Shown: positions 17,041 to 25,467, numbered from the stretch's first letter. The stretch: DNA of 64,000 nucleotides from Clostridiales bacterium (GCA_023663185.1 JAMPHY010000006.1:112403-176402); one strand, 5' to 3'. Notes: a model not told the origin generated them from the sequence alone. Made by a program: numbers and translations.

Positions 17041-17550
17041 TTACCCTTCCTTCACCAATATCTCCACCCCCACCTGTGTCTCCACGACGCGCCCCATCAT
17101 TTCTATTGCTATCCATGCGGTACGCTTATGGCGGTCTATGCGGCGGATACAGCCTTCAAGTCCCTTAAGCGGACCGTCGGTAATAACAGTTTTTCCACCT
17201 TGTATAATGCCCTGCGACAGTTCTACCAGCCCATCATCATTTACCAGACGTTCAAGAAACAAAACCTCCTGCTCGCTCAGCGGTATTATATCCTTGCCGG
17301 CGCCGATTAGCTTCGTTAGTCCAATTATGCTTTTTAAATCAATAAACAGTTCTTCCAGTGCATCGCTGATAATAAACACATATCCCGGAAAGAGTATCCG
17401 CTGCTCCATGTGCCACGCTCCCCCATATCTACGTTTCTTCTCATAGTATGGAATATAGCAGCGTTCCATTATTTCAGGCGCAATCTTTTTACTGCACTGT
17501 ACCCTTATGCTCTCCTCCGTGCCCGCACGAACCTGCACGACATAGTGCAC
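17041..17550 (-). CDS. loaP: LoaP-type NusG paralogue (processive antiterminator)
   Basis: 169 residues from a GTG at 17550 (AAGGAG 10 bases upstream). The N-terminal NGN domain carries WHMEQRILFPGYVFI and the C-terminal KOW domain TVITDGPLKGLEGCIRRIDRHKRTAWI. Specialised NusG proteins of the LoaP/UpxY/RfaH group let RNA polymerase read through terminators in long polysaccharide or natural-product operons. The gene lies between the assembly/export genes and the glycosyltransferase genes, so it probably promotes expression of the sugar genes downstream. The sequence is compatible with LoaP of Bacillota rather than housekeeping NusG. Confidence 0.8.
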   Translation of the reverse strand: MHYVVQVRAGTEESIRVQCSKKIAPEIMERCYIPYYEKKRRYGGAWHMEQRILFPGYVFIISDALEELFIDLKSIIGLTKLIGAGKDIIPLSEQEVLFLERLVNDDGLVELSQGIIQGGKTVITDGPLKGLEGCIRRIDRHKRTAWIAIEMMGRVVETQVGVEILVKEG

Positions 17551-17615
17551 GACGCATCATCTCCTTAATTAATATTCAGCGTAACTGTTGTACAACTGCC
17601 ACACTGAAGATTTTT

Positions 17616-17658
17616 GGGTATGCTTCGCCACTTCGTCCCGTAAGGCGAATTTTTACCC
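17616..17658 (-). promoter_or_regulatory. Two-tier hairpin in the leader of loaP
   Basis: On the minus strand GGGTA, TTCGCC, a 14-base loop, GGCGAA, TACCC form a nested stem with a short internal loop. It lies in the 169-base gap between the WbaP-like gene and loaP and has no T run, so it is not an ordinary terminator. It may be an RNA element for antitermination or mRNA processing; this is inference. Confidence 0.45.
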
Positions 17659-17719
17659 TCTATATGACATCTCACCCTTCTGAATGCGGCAAAGCGACAA
17701 TTCATTCGGTTAAGAATTT

Positions 17720-19066
17720 TTACGAAAACCCTTCCGTACTTTCCGGAATAAAGATAATTTTTATAGTCAGAAATATTAACTGTAAATCAAGCAGAAGCGA
17801 CTGGCGTTCGATGTACATAAGGTCCATCTTAAGCTTGTCCTCTGCGCTGGTATTGTACTTTCCGTATATCTGGGCGTAGCCCGTGAGTCCGCCCCGCACT
17901 CTTAAGCGGTAAGCAAATTCCGGAAGCGCCTCTGTATATTTTTCTACATGTTCAACCCTCTCCGGCCGCGGTCCTACAACCGACATATCGCCTTTAAGTA
18001 TGTTAATAAGTTGTGGTATCTCATCAAATCTAGTGGCGCGGATTACATGTCCTACGTGTGTGATTCTGTCATCGCCCACTGTGCACACTCTCGCTCCGTC
18101 TTTCTCAGCGTCCGGACGCATACTGCGGAATTTCAAGATATCAAAAACCCTGCCGCCCTTCGTAACGCGCTTTTGTTTAAAAAATATCGGTCCGCCGTCC
18201 TCAATTTTTATTGCTGCTGCAATAATCAGCATAAACGGGGAAAACAAAAGCAGCATAACTGCCGACACGAAAATATCCATTATTCTTTTGCCCGCATACT
18301 CGCTGACGCCTGATTTGGCTTTGAGAAGCGGCGTATCTATCATATGGCGGTTTTCAAAATTAGTCAGCAGAATATCTTCTATGCGGGGCGTAGTGTAGAT
18401 GTTTTTCCCCATCTGAATGCTCTCTGCAAGCAGCCGCACGCGGATGTCTTCTTCTACCTGATAGAGCATGACTGTGTTATATTTTCTTATTTTATTAAGC
18501 AATTCCTCTATTAGCAGGCTGTCCGGCACTGTTTCGTGTATCTGGAACATATGCGGAAGTTTTTTTCTGATTTTTTCCTCAAAAGAGGTTTCCGACGCTA
18601 CGGCGTTCTGTTCTTCGTCTTGTTCTTTAAGTATGCTGCCATATATAAGTATCGCGTCCTGCGGCGGAATGTTCTGTAGAAAATAATGCTTTGCCGATAC
18701 TATAAGTACGATGCTTCCTACAAGTTGTATAAGAGCCGCTATGACGCCCGGCAGTATATCCACTACGCCGCCGCGCATTAGGCAGCATTCCAGATATAAG
18801 CACAGGTCTGCTATCCCGAATGCGAGAAGTTGTGAAAGTATAAGCTCCGTAATTCTATATGTCCCTATTTTAAAAGCGTCATAAAGTTTTCCGAGGGCTA
18901 TATATATCACCAGATACAGAAAGACCGATATTAACATAGTCTCCAGCCTGAACTCTGCATATGCCTGTCCGTTATAGAACAACGCCCACACATAGCAGAA
19001 AATTATAATATTCCAGAATGGTATCAAGCCTTTGATAATTTTTAAAAATCTGTCATATTTTCTCAT
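17720..19066 (-). CDS. Polyprenyl-phosphate phosphoglycosyltransferase (WbaP/WcaJ-like)
   Basis: 448 residues. Residues 10-150 hold about four membrane segments, then a flavodoxin-like middle region. The catalytic domain (residues about 255-448) starts with a re-entrant hydrophobic segment (DIFVSAVMLLLFSPFMLIIAAAIKIEDGGPIFFKQKR). It contains FKFRSMR-like ILKFRSMRPDAEKDG, DEIPQLINILKGDMSVVGPRPE and RLRVRGGLTGYAQ. It transfers a sugar-1-phosphate from a nucleotide sugar to undecaprenyl phosphate, the first step of repeat-unit synthesis. It overlaps the preceding Wzz-like gene by 14 bases. Confidence 0.92.
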   Translation of the reverse strand: MRKYDRFLKIIKGLIPFWNIIIFCYVWALFYNGQAYAEFRLETMLISVFLYLVIYIALGKLYDAFKIGTYRITELILSQLLAFGIADLCLYLECCLMRGGVVDILPGVIAALIQLVGSIVLIVSAKHYFLQNIPPQDAILIYGSILKEQDEEQNAVASETSFEEKIRKKLPHMFQIHETVPDSLLIEELLNKIRKYNTVMLYQVEEDIRVRLLAESIQMGKNIYTTPRIEDILLTNFENRHMIDTPLLKAKSGVSEYAGKRIMDIFVSAVMLLLFSPFMLIIAAAIKIEDGGPIFFKQKRVTKGGRVFDILKFRSMRPDAEKDGARVCTVGDDRITHVGHVIRATRFDEIPQLINILKGDMSVVGPRPERVEHVEKYTEALPEFAYRLRVRGGLTGYAQIYGKYNTSAEDKLKMDLMYIERQSLLLDLQLIFLTIKIIFIPESTEGFS

Positions 19067-20567
19067 TTTTTACATCATCGCCGGATTTATTATTTTTTTT
19101 ACTGCGAATTGCTGCAAGTTCTATTCTTAGTCCATCTACGCCCCAGACAAGTGCGACGAGCAGTATCATAGCGCCCACGCCGATTAGCATTTTCTTCGCT
19201 ACCGCTATTATGCCCCCTGCTGTATGGAACTGTGCCGGAACCGCGATTTTAACCGCGTTGGAAAAGAGGGTAGTCGAGTAGTATTCCTCTGTAGTATCCT
19301 CTATAAGCTGTGTCCACTCAGACAACTTAACAGTCAGACGTTCAAGCATTTCGTCCGCCCTGTCATATTCGCTCTGGGTGTTCGTTTTCGACGACTCTAT
19401 TATTGTATTAAACTGTGTATACATATCGTTAATTTCAGTATTAATAGTCGCTATCTGGTCTGTTAATTCTATTTTTCTTTCAATTAGCTGGTCGTAATAT
19501 TCACTGTTCTGCTTAATTTCCTGAGTCGTTTCCTGACTGCTGACAATTACCACAGGATCTTTTTCATATGTATCTATGGTTTCCTGTGTAGCCGCAAGCT
19601 GTTGCTGCAATGATGACAGTTCCATATTATCTTTTTTAATCCTGTAAGCGTAGTATTCAACCTGCCGCTCCTTATCCTTAGTGAGCGTATTGGTTTCAAT
19701 ATATGACGATAGATTCGCCATATCGACATTTTCTATTGTTTCAAGCGAAGTCACGATATCGCCAAAGGAAAGTCCCGTATTCACGGAACGGAAATCCGGC
19801 GCCTGCTCCTGCCTCTCCTGCACATATGTAAGCATGATGTCCATCTGCGACTGCAGCATATCCACTGACTCTGCATAGTCATAGTCTTTATACTCAATTA
19901 AGTTAGACGTTACGGTGAGCACTTCCGTATTGGCGTAAGTCTCCAGAAAATATGTCTTATAGCTTTCCAGAAGAGCATTGAGTATATCTCTCGTTTCTGT
20001 GCCGGAGATTCCCTTAATCTGATACAGACTTATAACATACTGTGCCGGAAAATATGTTACGTCCAAAATTTTCTCATACTGGGTAGCGTCTTTCTCCGCC
20101 ATTTGATTAATAACCGTAATCCGCTCGACTGCGTCTTCCGGTATTACGCCCTCTATTGAAATGTTCCTGCGCACGTTCTCTACGCTGACGCCTTCTATCT
20201 CAAGGTTGTTAAGAGCTGCCTCTATGACTGTCGGCGACTTAATTTTATTTATATCAAATGATGAACCGTTAGGGTCTAGTCCTTCTTCAATGCCTTCATA
20301 TTGAAAAGTGATTACCGCCTGCGCGTAAGAGCTTTTCCCCGTAATCTGTCCTGCAATCACCATAAACAGTCCTATAATTACCCCTATGCAGCCGGCGATA
20401 ACAAACAGATAGCAATACAGCCGTCTGCGCTTCGCCATATTAACGACCACGTTTACCACGTCAAGCTCATCTGCCTCATCGTCCAGATTATCCACTTTTA
20501 GATAAATCTTTGTAGGGTTTTCCTCGTCTTTATATGTACTTTCCCTTTCCCGCTTTTCATTTACCAT
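19053..20567 (-). CDS. Wzz-like polysaccharide chain-length / export protein
   Basis: 504 residues with one membrane segment near residues 52-75 (YCYLFVIAGCIGVIIGLFMVIAG) and one near 465-485 (LIGVGAMILLVALVWGV). Between them is a large extracytoplasmic domain with a long coiled coil (residues about 295-400). This is the Wzz/Wzc-N co-polymerase topology. There is no fused tyrosine kinase. It controls chain length or links polymerase and export. The ATG is preceded by AAGGA, and its end overlaps the phosphoglycosyltransferase start. Confidence 0.85.
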   Translation of the reverse strand: MVNEKRERESTYKDEENPTKIYLKVDNLDDEADELDVVNVVVNMAKRRRLYCYLFVIAGCIGVIIGLFMVIAGQITGKSSYAQAVITFQYEGIEEGLDPNGSSFDINKIKSPTVIEAALNNLEIEGVSVENVRRNISIEGVIPEDAVERITVINQMAEKDATQYEKILDVTYFPAQYVISLYQIKGISGTETRDILNALLESYKTYFLETYANTEVLTVTSNLIEYKDYDYAESVDMLQSQMDIMLTYVQERQEQAPDFRSVNTGLSFGDIVTSLETIENVDMANLSSYIETNTLTKDKERQVEYYAYRIKKDNMELSSLQQQLAATQETIDTYEKDPVVIVSSQETTQEIKQNSEYYDQLIERKIELTDQIATINTEINDMYTQFNTIIESSKTNTQSEYDRADEMLERLTVKLSEWTQLIEDTTEEYYSTTLFSNAVKIAVPAQFHTAGGIIAVAKKMLIGVGAMILLVALVWGVDGLRIELAAIRSKKNNKSGDDVKNEKI

Positions 20568-20593
20568 TTTTCTTATCCTTTCATTCGTATCAT

Positions 20594-21577
20594 TTAGTGA
20601 TACATTTTTACCACTCTGCCAAAGGTCTTACCGATTATCGCCGCACATATAAGAATCCCCAGCGCCGAAACTATAACCACCACATCAACGTGCAGCTCGA
20701 AGCCTTTTTTCACTGTGTCTTGAGCACTTTCATCTATTAATACACTATCTTCATAATCTATTTGTTCTTGAGATTGCGTTTCATTCAAAGTCTCTGTATT
20801 CGAGCTTGTCTCTTTGGGCGGATTTTCGTCCTGATAGAGTCTTGCGGTTTCTATCATCTGGTCAATATCTATATTTGCTATGTCTATGCTGGTCATTGCC
20901 GACGGTATTTCACCGTCTTCTATAGGCGTCTCTATCAGACTTACGGTGCTTAGCTTAACATATCCGTGAATATCTTCATACGATACCTCGAACCAGTCTT
21001 CCCCGTCCTCATTTGTTACGATACTAATATAGTCAAGCGTGGTTCCACGGGGAATTTTCCCGATAATCTCGTCAGTCGTTGACGGGTTCTCTCTTATATT
21101 AACTACCTCTGTCGCAAAAATCTGGCTGCGTACATTTTCCGGTAGGTTATTTTCATCTTCATTGTCATTTTCCGACACATTAGTCTGTGCATTACCAGTC
21201 TGCGCATTGTCGGTCTGTGTGTTTTCTCTCTGTGTGTTTGTTGTCTGTGAGCCTGACGTAACTCTTATAACGCTCCCTGCCGGTATATAGCCTCTTGCTC
21301 CTGTATCCGCTTCTATCAGATACCAGACATTTCCTTCTGAGTCAGTTTCTTCCGCCAGTATCGGAAAGTTATAACCCATTATCACATTTGCTACAATGCC
21401 GCTGTTTGTGTCCATATTTTCATAAACGTGCGCCGCAAGATCCGGAATGGTTCCCATCTGTGAGGCAGCTGCAGATAAATAGACCGTGTACGCCGTCGCT
21501 GCGGCAAGCGCGATACCTATTCCTCTGGCGGCAATTCTTTTAACATACTGAATTGCGGATTGCTTGAAGTGTTTCAT
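20594..21577 (-). CDS. Membrane-anchored protein with two bacterial SH3 domains
   Basis: 327 residues. There is an N-terminal membrane anchor (GIGIALAAATAYTVYLSAAAS) and two SH3b domains (VYENMDTNSGIV...GYIPAGSVIRV and VNIRENPSTTDEIIG...GYVKLSTVSLIE), separated by an Asn/Thr-rich linker. A C-terminal membrane segment (VDVVVIVSALGILICAAIIG) is also present. SH3b domains bind cell-wall peptides, so the protein may tether the polysaccharide machinery to peptidoglycan. I chose the ATG at 21577 (AAGGAC upstream); the frame extends to 21616 but through a hairpin without a ribosome site. Confidence 0.75.
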   Translation of the reverse strand: MKHFKQSAIQYVKRIAARGIGIALAAATAYTVYLSAAASQMGTIPDLAAHVYENMDTNSGIVANVIMGYNFPILAEETDSEGNVWYLIEADTGARGYIPAGSVIRVTSGSQTTNTQRENTQTDNAQTGNAQTNVSENDNEDENNLPENVRSQIFATEVVNIRENPSTTDEIIGKIPRGTTLDYISIVTNEDGEDWFEVSYEDIHGYVKLSTVSLIETPIEDGEIPSAMTSIDIANIDIDQMIETARLYQDENPPKETSSNTETLNETQSQEQIDYEDSVLIDESAQDTVKKGFELHVDVVVIVSALGILICAAIIGKTFGRVVKMYH

Positions 21578-21598
21578 AAGCTGTCCTTTCATCAAAAT

Positions 21599-21616
21599 GT
21601 GCGCCGTATGGCGCAC
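21599..21616. repeat. Perfect short inverted repeat before the SH3 gene
   Basis: GTGCGCC, a 4-base loop, GGCGCAC. It lies between the Ser-rich gene and the SH3 gene. There is no clear T run; it may be a weak attenuator or an mRNA-stability hairpin. Confidence 0.5.
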
Positions 21617-21677
21617 CGCAAATACAGGAAGGAGCGCTCTATGAGCTTGCCCCCCCCATATTCTTCATAGCATACTG

Positions 21678-22397
21678 TTATGCCAGTACAAGTACGGTGA
21701 TAACAGACGGTGTTCCTGAAAATACACCCATAATGAGTCCAGTAACAGGATCTACTACGCCTTCAACATACTCAACAGTACCATCTGCGTTTACGCTCAT
21801 CAGCATAACAAGAGCTCCTGATGTAACGTTCGGAATGTAACCTGCTGCTGCAATAGTGTTTCCGTAAGGATCCTTTGCAGCCGCTGCAGTCTTCAAAGTA
21901 CCTGCATTGTTGACAACCATGCTGCTGCCCTTAATCTGTGCAAGAGCTGCTACTGTCTGCATGAATACAGGAGATGCCTGTTTTGTCAAAAGGCTCTGTA
22001 CCGTTACGACTGCGCTTTCTGCTGTTGTAGCAGATGCTACGATGCTCTGTGATGCTGTTGATACAACTGTAGCAAGCGACACTGAGCTAACTTTTCCGTC
22101 AGTGCCTACAACTGCTACTGCTACAGTAGCAGGAGCAACTGCGCCACCCGGTAATGCCTTCTCTACGGTAGTTGCCACGGGAGCTTTAGCTACCGGTGCA
22201 GGTGTGCTGCTCTCAGAGCTGCTCGATGAAGAGCTACTCGAAGATGAGCTACTCGAAGATGAGCTACTCGATGAAACGCTGTTGCCGCTAACTGTGCTGT
22301 TGCTTCCAGTTGTACTACTGCCTGCTGCAAATGCCGTCAAAGACATTGACACACTCAGAACAACCGCAAGTCCTAAAGCTACGACTTTCTTTTTCAT
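21678..22397 (-). CDS. Secreted Ser-rich protein of the exopolysaccharide operon
   Basis: 239 residues with a clear signal peptide (KKKVVALGLAVVLSVSMSLTAFAA). A run of about 21 serines (residues about 40-62) follows, then a Pro/Ala linker and a C-terminal domain of about 150 residues rich in Ala/Val/Thr. AGGAGG precedes the ATG. The serine run is coded by four 15-base units (22216-22275), so its length may vary by slippage in frame. The function is unknown; location beside LCP, SH3 and Wzz genes suggests a surface role tied to the polysaccharide. Confidence 0.7.
   Translation of the reverse strand: MKKKVVALGLAVVLSVSMSLTAFAAGSSTTGSNSTVSGNSVSSSSSSSSSSSSSSSSSSSSESSTPAPVAKAPVATTVEKALPGGAVAPATVAVAVVGTDGKVSSVSLATVVSTASQSIVASATTAESAVVTVQSLLTKQASPVFMQTVAALAQIKGSSMVVNNAGTLKTAAAAKDPYGNTIAAAGYIPNVTSGALVMLMSVNADGTVEYVEGVVDPVTGLIMGVFSGTPSVITVLVLA
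22216..22275 (-). repeat. Four 15-base coding repeats for the Ser run
   Basis: Units of GAGCTACTCGAAGAT type repeat four times with few changes (22216-22230, 22231-22245, 22246-22260, 22261-22275). Each codes for five Ser, so unit gain or loss keeps the frame. Confidence 0.85.
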
Positions 22398-22470
22398 TGG
22401 GGTTTTCCTCCTTTTTAATAGATTTATATATAAATTTCTTTATATATCACATTTAATAAATTACCTTGCG

Positions 22471-23601
22471 CTACTGTACTATGACTTCATCATAAAAAAG
22501 CTCCATAACAAGTCTGCGCTTATTATCTTCGTCGATATACAAATCGTCATAAGAACGCGGCTTTCCGGAAGCGTCTACCGTATCGACCTGCTTATCCTCT
22601 CCGCTAAGCTGATAGAAAGAATCTCCTTCTATCCGGTAATTAATAAACTCTGCCGCAAGGTATACAGCCTCGTCTATCGTAATGTCCGTATTCATATATG
22701 GAACAATCGCCTGATAAATATCGCTTACCAGACGTGGATTGCGCTTTACCTCCGATATCGTCTGGCTAATTGCTTCCTTGAGAAACTCTTTCTGCCTTGT
22801 AAGGCGTGTAGTCGGGCTTCCAAGTACAGCTACGTCTCTATAACGCAGATACGGCACAACGTTCTTCTTAGTCAGCGCCACTCTGCTGCCTTCCGTATAT
22901 TTAGGATTATACGCCGTCATGTCGTCGGGAACAGTCACCTCTACCCCGCCAATCATGTCAACGACTACGCCTATTGCATCATAGCTCACAGCGCATACGC
23001 CATGAATAGGCAGATTATAGAGAAGCTCCGATACGCTTTCTTTCATCGTTGCCAGTCCCAGCTCTCCGCCGCCGGCATAGCCATACTGTAGGCATATCTG
23101 ATTATAGATACTGTCAATGCGCTGCTCGTCTTCATTATATATATCAAGCTCCACCATCGTATTGCGTGGGATACCTATAATGCTCACTGTCTTATCTTTT
23201 TGATTAGCAGAAACCAAAAAGATAACGTCAGCCTGACCTGCTCCCCAGTCGGAAAGGTCCGTCTCCTTATCAAGCTCTCCGCCGTGGTCTATGCCTAGTA
23301 GAAGAAAATTAAGCGTGTCTTCGTTATATTCATAGACTCCGTCCTCATATACTACCCATTCGTCATTCCACGCCACAGTATTACCATAGGTAAAGCTTTC
23401 GCGCGCCCTCTTAACTTCCTCAGGATCCGTTTCTATTATGGGCGCATTAGTCTCAGCAGACGCCTTGAGTGCCGCCTCGCCCGACTTATAGAAGACAATA
23501 GCTGCCAAGCCTATTACCAGCACGATAACAAGAACCGTTGACGCTATTCCCATAACGATTCTCATACCCAGTTTTTTTTTCTTCTTATTTCCTTTTTTCA
23601 T
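22471..23601 (-). CDS. LytR-CpsA-Psr (LCP) family protein
   Basis: About 376 residues. A basic cytoplasmic tail and a membrane segment (IVMGIASTVLVIVLVIGLAAIVF) are followed by the LCP domain: FLLLGIDHGGE, ADVIFLVSANQKDKTVSIIGIPRNT, VVVDMIGGVEVTVP, and a later RLTRQKEFLKEAI with the conserved Arg residues. LCP enzymes move lipid-linked polymers onto peptidoglycan, here probably the exopolysaccharide. AGAAGG lies 9 bases before the ATG at 23601; the TTG two codons upstream is less likely. It is the second gene of the operon, 20 bases after the small HTH gene. Confidence 0.88.
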   Translation of the reverse strand: MKKGNKKKKKLGMRIVMGIASTVLVIVLVIGLAAIVFYKSGEAALKASAETNAPIIETDPEEVKRARESFTYGNTVAWNDEWVVYEDGVYEYNEDTLNFLLLGIDHGGELDKETDLSDWGAGQADVIFLVSANQKDKTVSIIGIPRNTMVELDIYNEDEQRIDSIYNQICLQYGYAGGGELGLATMKESVSELLYNLPIHGVCAVSYDAIGVVVDMIGGVEVTVPDDMTAYNPKYTEGSRVALTKKNVVPYLRYRDVAVLGSPTTRLTRQKEFLKEAISQTISEVKRNPRLVSDIYQAIVPYMNTDITIDEAVYLAAEFINYRIEGDSFYQLSGEDKQVDTVDASGKPRSYDDLYIDEDNKRRLVMELFYDEVIVQ

Positions 23602-23621
23602 TGCCAAGCCTTCTTTTTTTA

Positions 23622-23876
23622 TTAAAAGGTTTTAGTTTCTTGCACATTACGTAAGTTCACGCTAAAAAAAATTGCTCCTGCTTTCTCCGGCGGAATATGT
23701 AATGCAAACATAAGCTTTTCTATTACAGTCGTCGATGGTTTGGCGTATCCGTTAAGAACCCTTGATAACGTGCCTTTATCAACTGTTGACGCAGATGAAA
23801 GGTCCATTATATTTTCGAGATTCTGTTCAACCATAATTTTTTTTAACTCACTGATATCTACCTCGTATTTCTCCAA
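23622..23876 (-). CDS. Small HTH (XRE-like) regulator heading the exopolysaccharide operon
   Basis: 84 residues. Residues 8-62 look like an XRE helix-turn-helix (MDLSSASTVDKGTLSRVLNGYAKPSTTVIEKLMFAL). The start is a TTG at 23876 with AAGGGG about 8 bases upstream. Because it is transcribed first from the promoter at 23922-23950 and lies among four TTGC-N6-CGTAAG sites, it may take part in feedback control of the operon. One such site (23640-23657) lies inside the gene's 3-prime end, just ahead of the LCP gene. Confidence 0.7.
   Translation of the reverse strand: MEKYEVDISELKKIMVEQNLENIMDLSSASTVDKGTLSRVLNGYAKPSTTVIEKLMFALHIPPEKAGAIFFSVNLRNVQETKTF
23640..23657 (+). promoter_or_regulatory. Candidate operator copy 1 (TTGC-N6-CGTAAG)
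   Basis: TTGC ACATTA CGTAAG TT. It lies within the last codons of the small HTH gene, 39 bases upstream of the LCP start. Confidence 0.5.
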
Positions 23877-23901
23877 TCTCTCGTTCCCCTTTCTCGATAT
23901 T

Positions 23902-23917
23902 CTTACGGATTTCGCAA
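23902..23917 (-). promoter_or_regulatory. Candidate operator copy 2 (TTGC-N6-CGTAAG)
   Basis: On the minus strand TTGC GAAATC CGTAAG, placed just downstream of the -10 box of the operon promoter, where a bound protein would block transcription. Confidence 0.55.
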
Positions 23918-23921
23918 GCTC

Positions 23922-23950
23922 ATTCTAGCATACTTAATTTCAAACGTCAA
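23922..23950 (-). promoter_or_regulatory. Promoter of the exopolysaccharide operon
   Basis: Minus strand TTGACG (23950-23945), 17-base spacer, TAGAAT (23927-23922). The expected start of transcription is about 40 bases ahead of the TTG of the HTH gene. Candidate operators flank it on both sides. Confidence 0.75.
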
Positions 23951-23956
23951 CATTTT

Positions 23957-23974
23957 TTGCAGATATCGTAAGTT
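23957..23974 (+). promoter_or_regulatory. Candidate operator copy 3 (TTGC-N6-CGTAAG)
   Basis: TTGC AGATAT CGTAAG TT, immediately upstream of the -35 box of the exopolysaccharide promoter. Confidence 0.5.
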
Positions 23975-24020
23975 TTGAGCAAATTTTACATCATATACCG
24001 CCTTTTTGCTCATAAATCTG

Positions 24021-24049
24021 TTGCATTTTACGTAAGAATGTGATATTTT
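24021..24049 (+). promoter_or_regulatory. Promoter of the S24 repressor gene with operator copy 4
   Basis: TTGCAT (24021-24026), 17-base spacer, TATTTT (24044-24049). The sequence TTGC ATTTTA CGTAAG AA covers the -35 box and part of the spacer, so a repressor bound there would close its own promoter. Confidence 0.5.
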
Positions 24050-24102
24050 CTTCTTAGTCCAAACAAGGATAATACCTAATCGAAAAGGGGCATAATACAA
24101 TA

Positions 24103-24744
24103 ATGTCTATCTGGAACGAACGAATACACGAACGCAGAATAGAAAAAGGAATCACTTTAGCGCAGATTGCCGAAAAGCTAGGCGTAACAGAAGCCACGGC
24201 GCAAAGATATGAATGCGGTGGGATTAAAAGTATTCCTTATGAATGTATGTGTGCGTACGGAGAAATTTTGAATTGTTCTCCCGCTTACCTTATGGGCTGG
24301 GAAGATGCTTCCGATTCCTTTGAAAATTTTGATAACGTACATTCTCTGGAATTACAGCAGCTCCCAACGCTTGAAAACACCGCTGATGGAGAGTTGACGT
24401 ACTCTGAGGAGCCAAAACAAATCTGTGTCATGGCAGGCTGCAATATCGAGGCGGATTTTGGTCTTAAGGTCAGTGATGACAGTATGATTAACGCAAGAAT
24501 ACATAACGGCGACATCGTTTTCATTAAGCGGCAGGACACGGTAAATAATGGAGAAATTGCAGCAATTTCAGTAAATAACGGCACTCCGGCAACATTAAAA
24601 AGGTATTTTTATTATGTTGAAAAAAATATGGTTATATTGAAGGCGGAAAATCCGGCTTACGAAGATTTAATATTTACGGATAGCGAGCTTGACGATTTCC
24701 ATATTTTAGGTAAAGTGGTCGCCTTCCAAAGCTATGTGAAATAA
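24103..24744 (+). CDS. XRE-S24 (CI/LexA-like) self-cleaving repressor
   Basis: 213 residues. HTH_3 domain at residues 7-62 (GITLAQIAEKLGVTEATAQRYE). Peptidase S24 domain from about 107 on, with a candidate Ala111-Gly112 cleavage site, catalytic Ser127 (DDSMIN) and Lys166 (ATLKRYF). All parts needed for self-cleavage are therefore visible. Such proteins drop off DNA after RecA-stimulated cleavage. No phage genes are next to it; instead it is divergent from the exopolysaccharide operon and shares the repeated operator-like sites with it, so it probably controls that operon. Confidence 0.85.
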   Translation: MSIWNERIHERRIEKGITLAQIAEKLGVTEATAQRYECGGIKSIPYECMCAYGEILNCSPAYLMGWEDASDSFENFDNVHSLELQQLPTLENTADGELTYSEEPKQICVMAGCNIEADFGLKVSDDSMINARIHNGDIVFIKRQDTVNNGEIAAISVNNGTPATLKRYFYYVEKNMVILKAENPAYEDLIFTDSELDDFHILGKVVAFQSYVK

Positions 24745-24810
24745 ACAGGCGACGCAAATTGGCACAAAAATGTACGTAAATTAGTGGCAGAAAGGAACAA
24801 GGTTATAGTA

Positions 24811-25452
24811 ATGAATATCTTTACAACAAAATGTGGTAAAAAAGTTTTTTATAATGTTTTTCTCACAATATGTATCTGTATGCTCTTAGCAGGCTGCGCG
24901 GGGAAGAATAATGAAGCTGGCGGTAATTCTGATACGCCTATGTCAGATTATGACAATTCAGATAATTCAGGAGCAACAGGCGCGTCTGGCAAGACAATGC
25001 TTCCGGAGCCTGAGATTATATATGAAGACGCAGAGATTACGCTTCCGGCGGGACTTGTCGGCGAAGAAGTTTCAGACGCAGATATCTCTAATATCGACGA
25101 AGAGGCAGAAACCGTTACATATTCCCTTTCTGGAAATGAGCGCAGCGAGATTCTTACTGAACTCGCTGACGATATCAATAACAGTATTTCAGTAATTCTT
25201 GCCGATAAAGACCATTATCCCAATATTACCGCCATTACTCCCAATGACGATTATACGGAGTTCACCATTGCGCTTGAAGGCGGAACTTTCAATACCTATG
25301 AATCCATGCTGTCCATGTCGTTTTATATTATCGGCAACAAATATCAGATGTATAACGGCGTAAGCGATACGGACGCCATAACCGTTGTTCGCTATGTGGA
25401 TTCCGCCACTGGAGATGTGATAAGCGAGATGGATTCATCAGCGATGAATTAA
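24811..25452 (+). CDS. Lipoprotein of unknown function
   Basis: 213 residues from the ATG at 24811 (AAGG 8 bases upstream; a GTG at 24784 is open but poorer). There is a signal peptide with lipobox LLAGC, an acidic Ser/Gly/Asn linker, then a domain of about 150 residues with many acidic residues and regular beta stretches (ITPNDDYTEFTIALEGGTFNTYESMLSMSFYIIGNKYQMYNG). I do not recognise the domain. It follows the S24 repressor by 66 bases in the same direction and may be co-expressed with it. Confidence 0.7.
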   Translation: MNIFTTKCGKKVFYNVFLTICICMLLAGCAGKNNEAGGNSDTPMSDYDNSDNSGATGASGKTMLPEPEIIYEDAEITLPAGLVGEEVSDADISNIDEEAETVTYSLSGNERSEILTELADDINNSISVILADKDHYPNITAITPNDDYTEFTIALEGGTFNTYESMLSMSFYIIGNKYQMYNGVSDTDAITVVRYVDSATGDVISEMDSSAMN

Positions 25453-25467
25453 ATAAGCGGCATACAT

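Noticed and set aside
21907-23091. 394-codon open frame on the plus strand
   Set aside because: It is antisense to the Ser-rich and LCP genes, has low-complexity content mirrored from the Ser run, and no ribosome site or domain; a shadow of the real genes.
24103-24744. Prophage repressor marking a prophage
   Set aside because: The protein is CI/LexA-like, but no integrase, capsid, terminase or lysis genes are near; it borders the polysaccharide operon.
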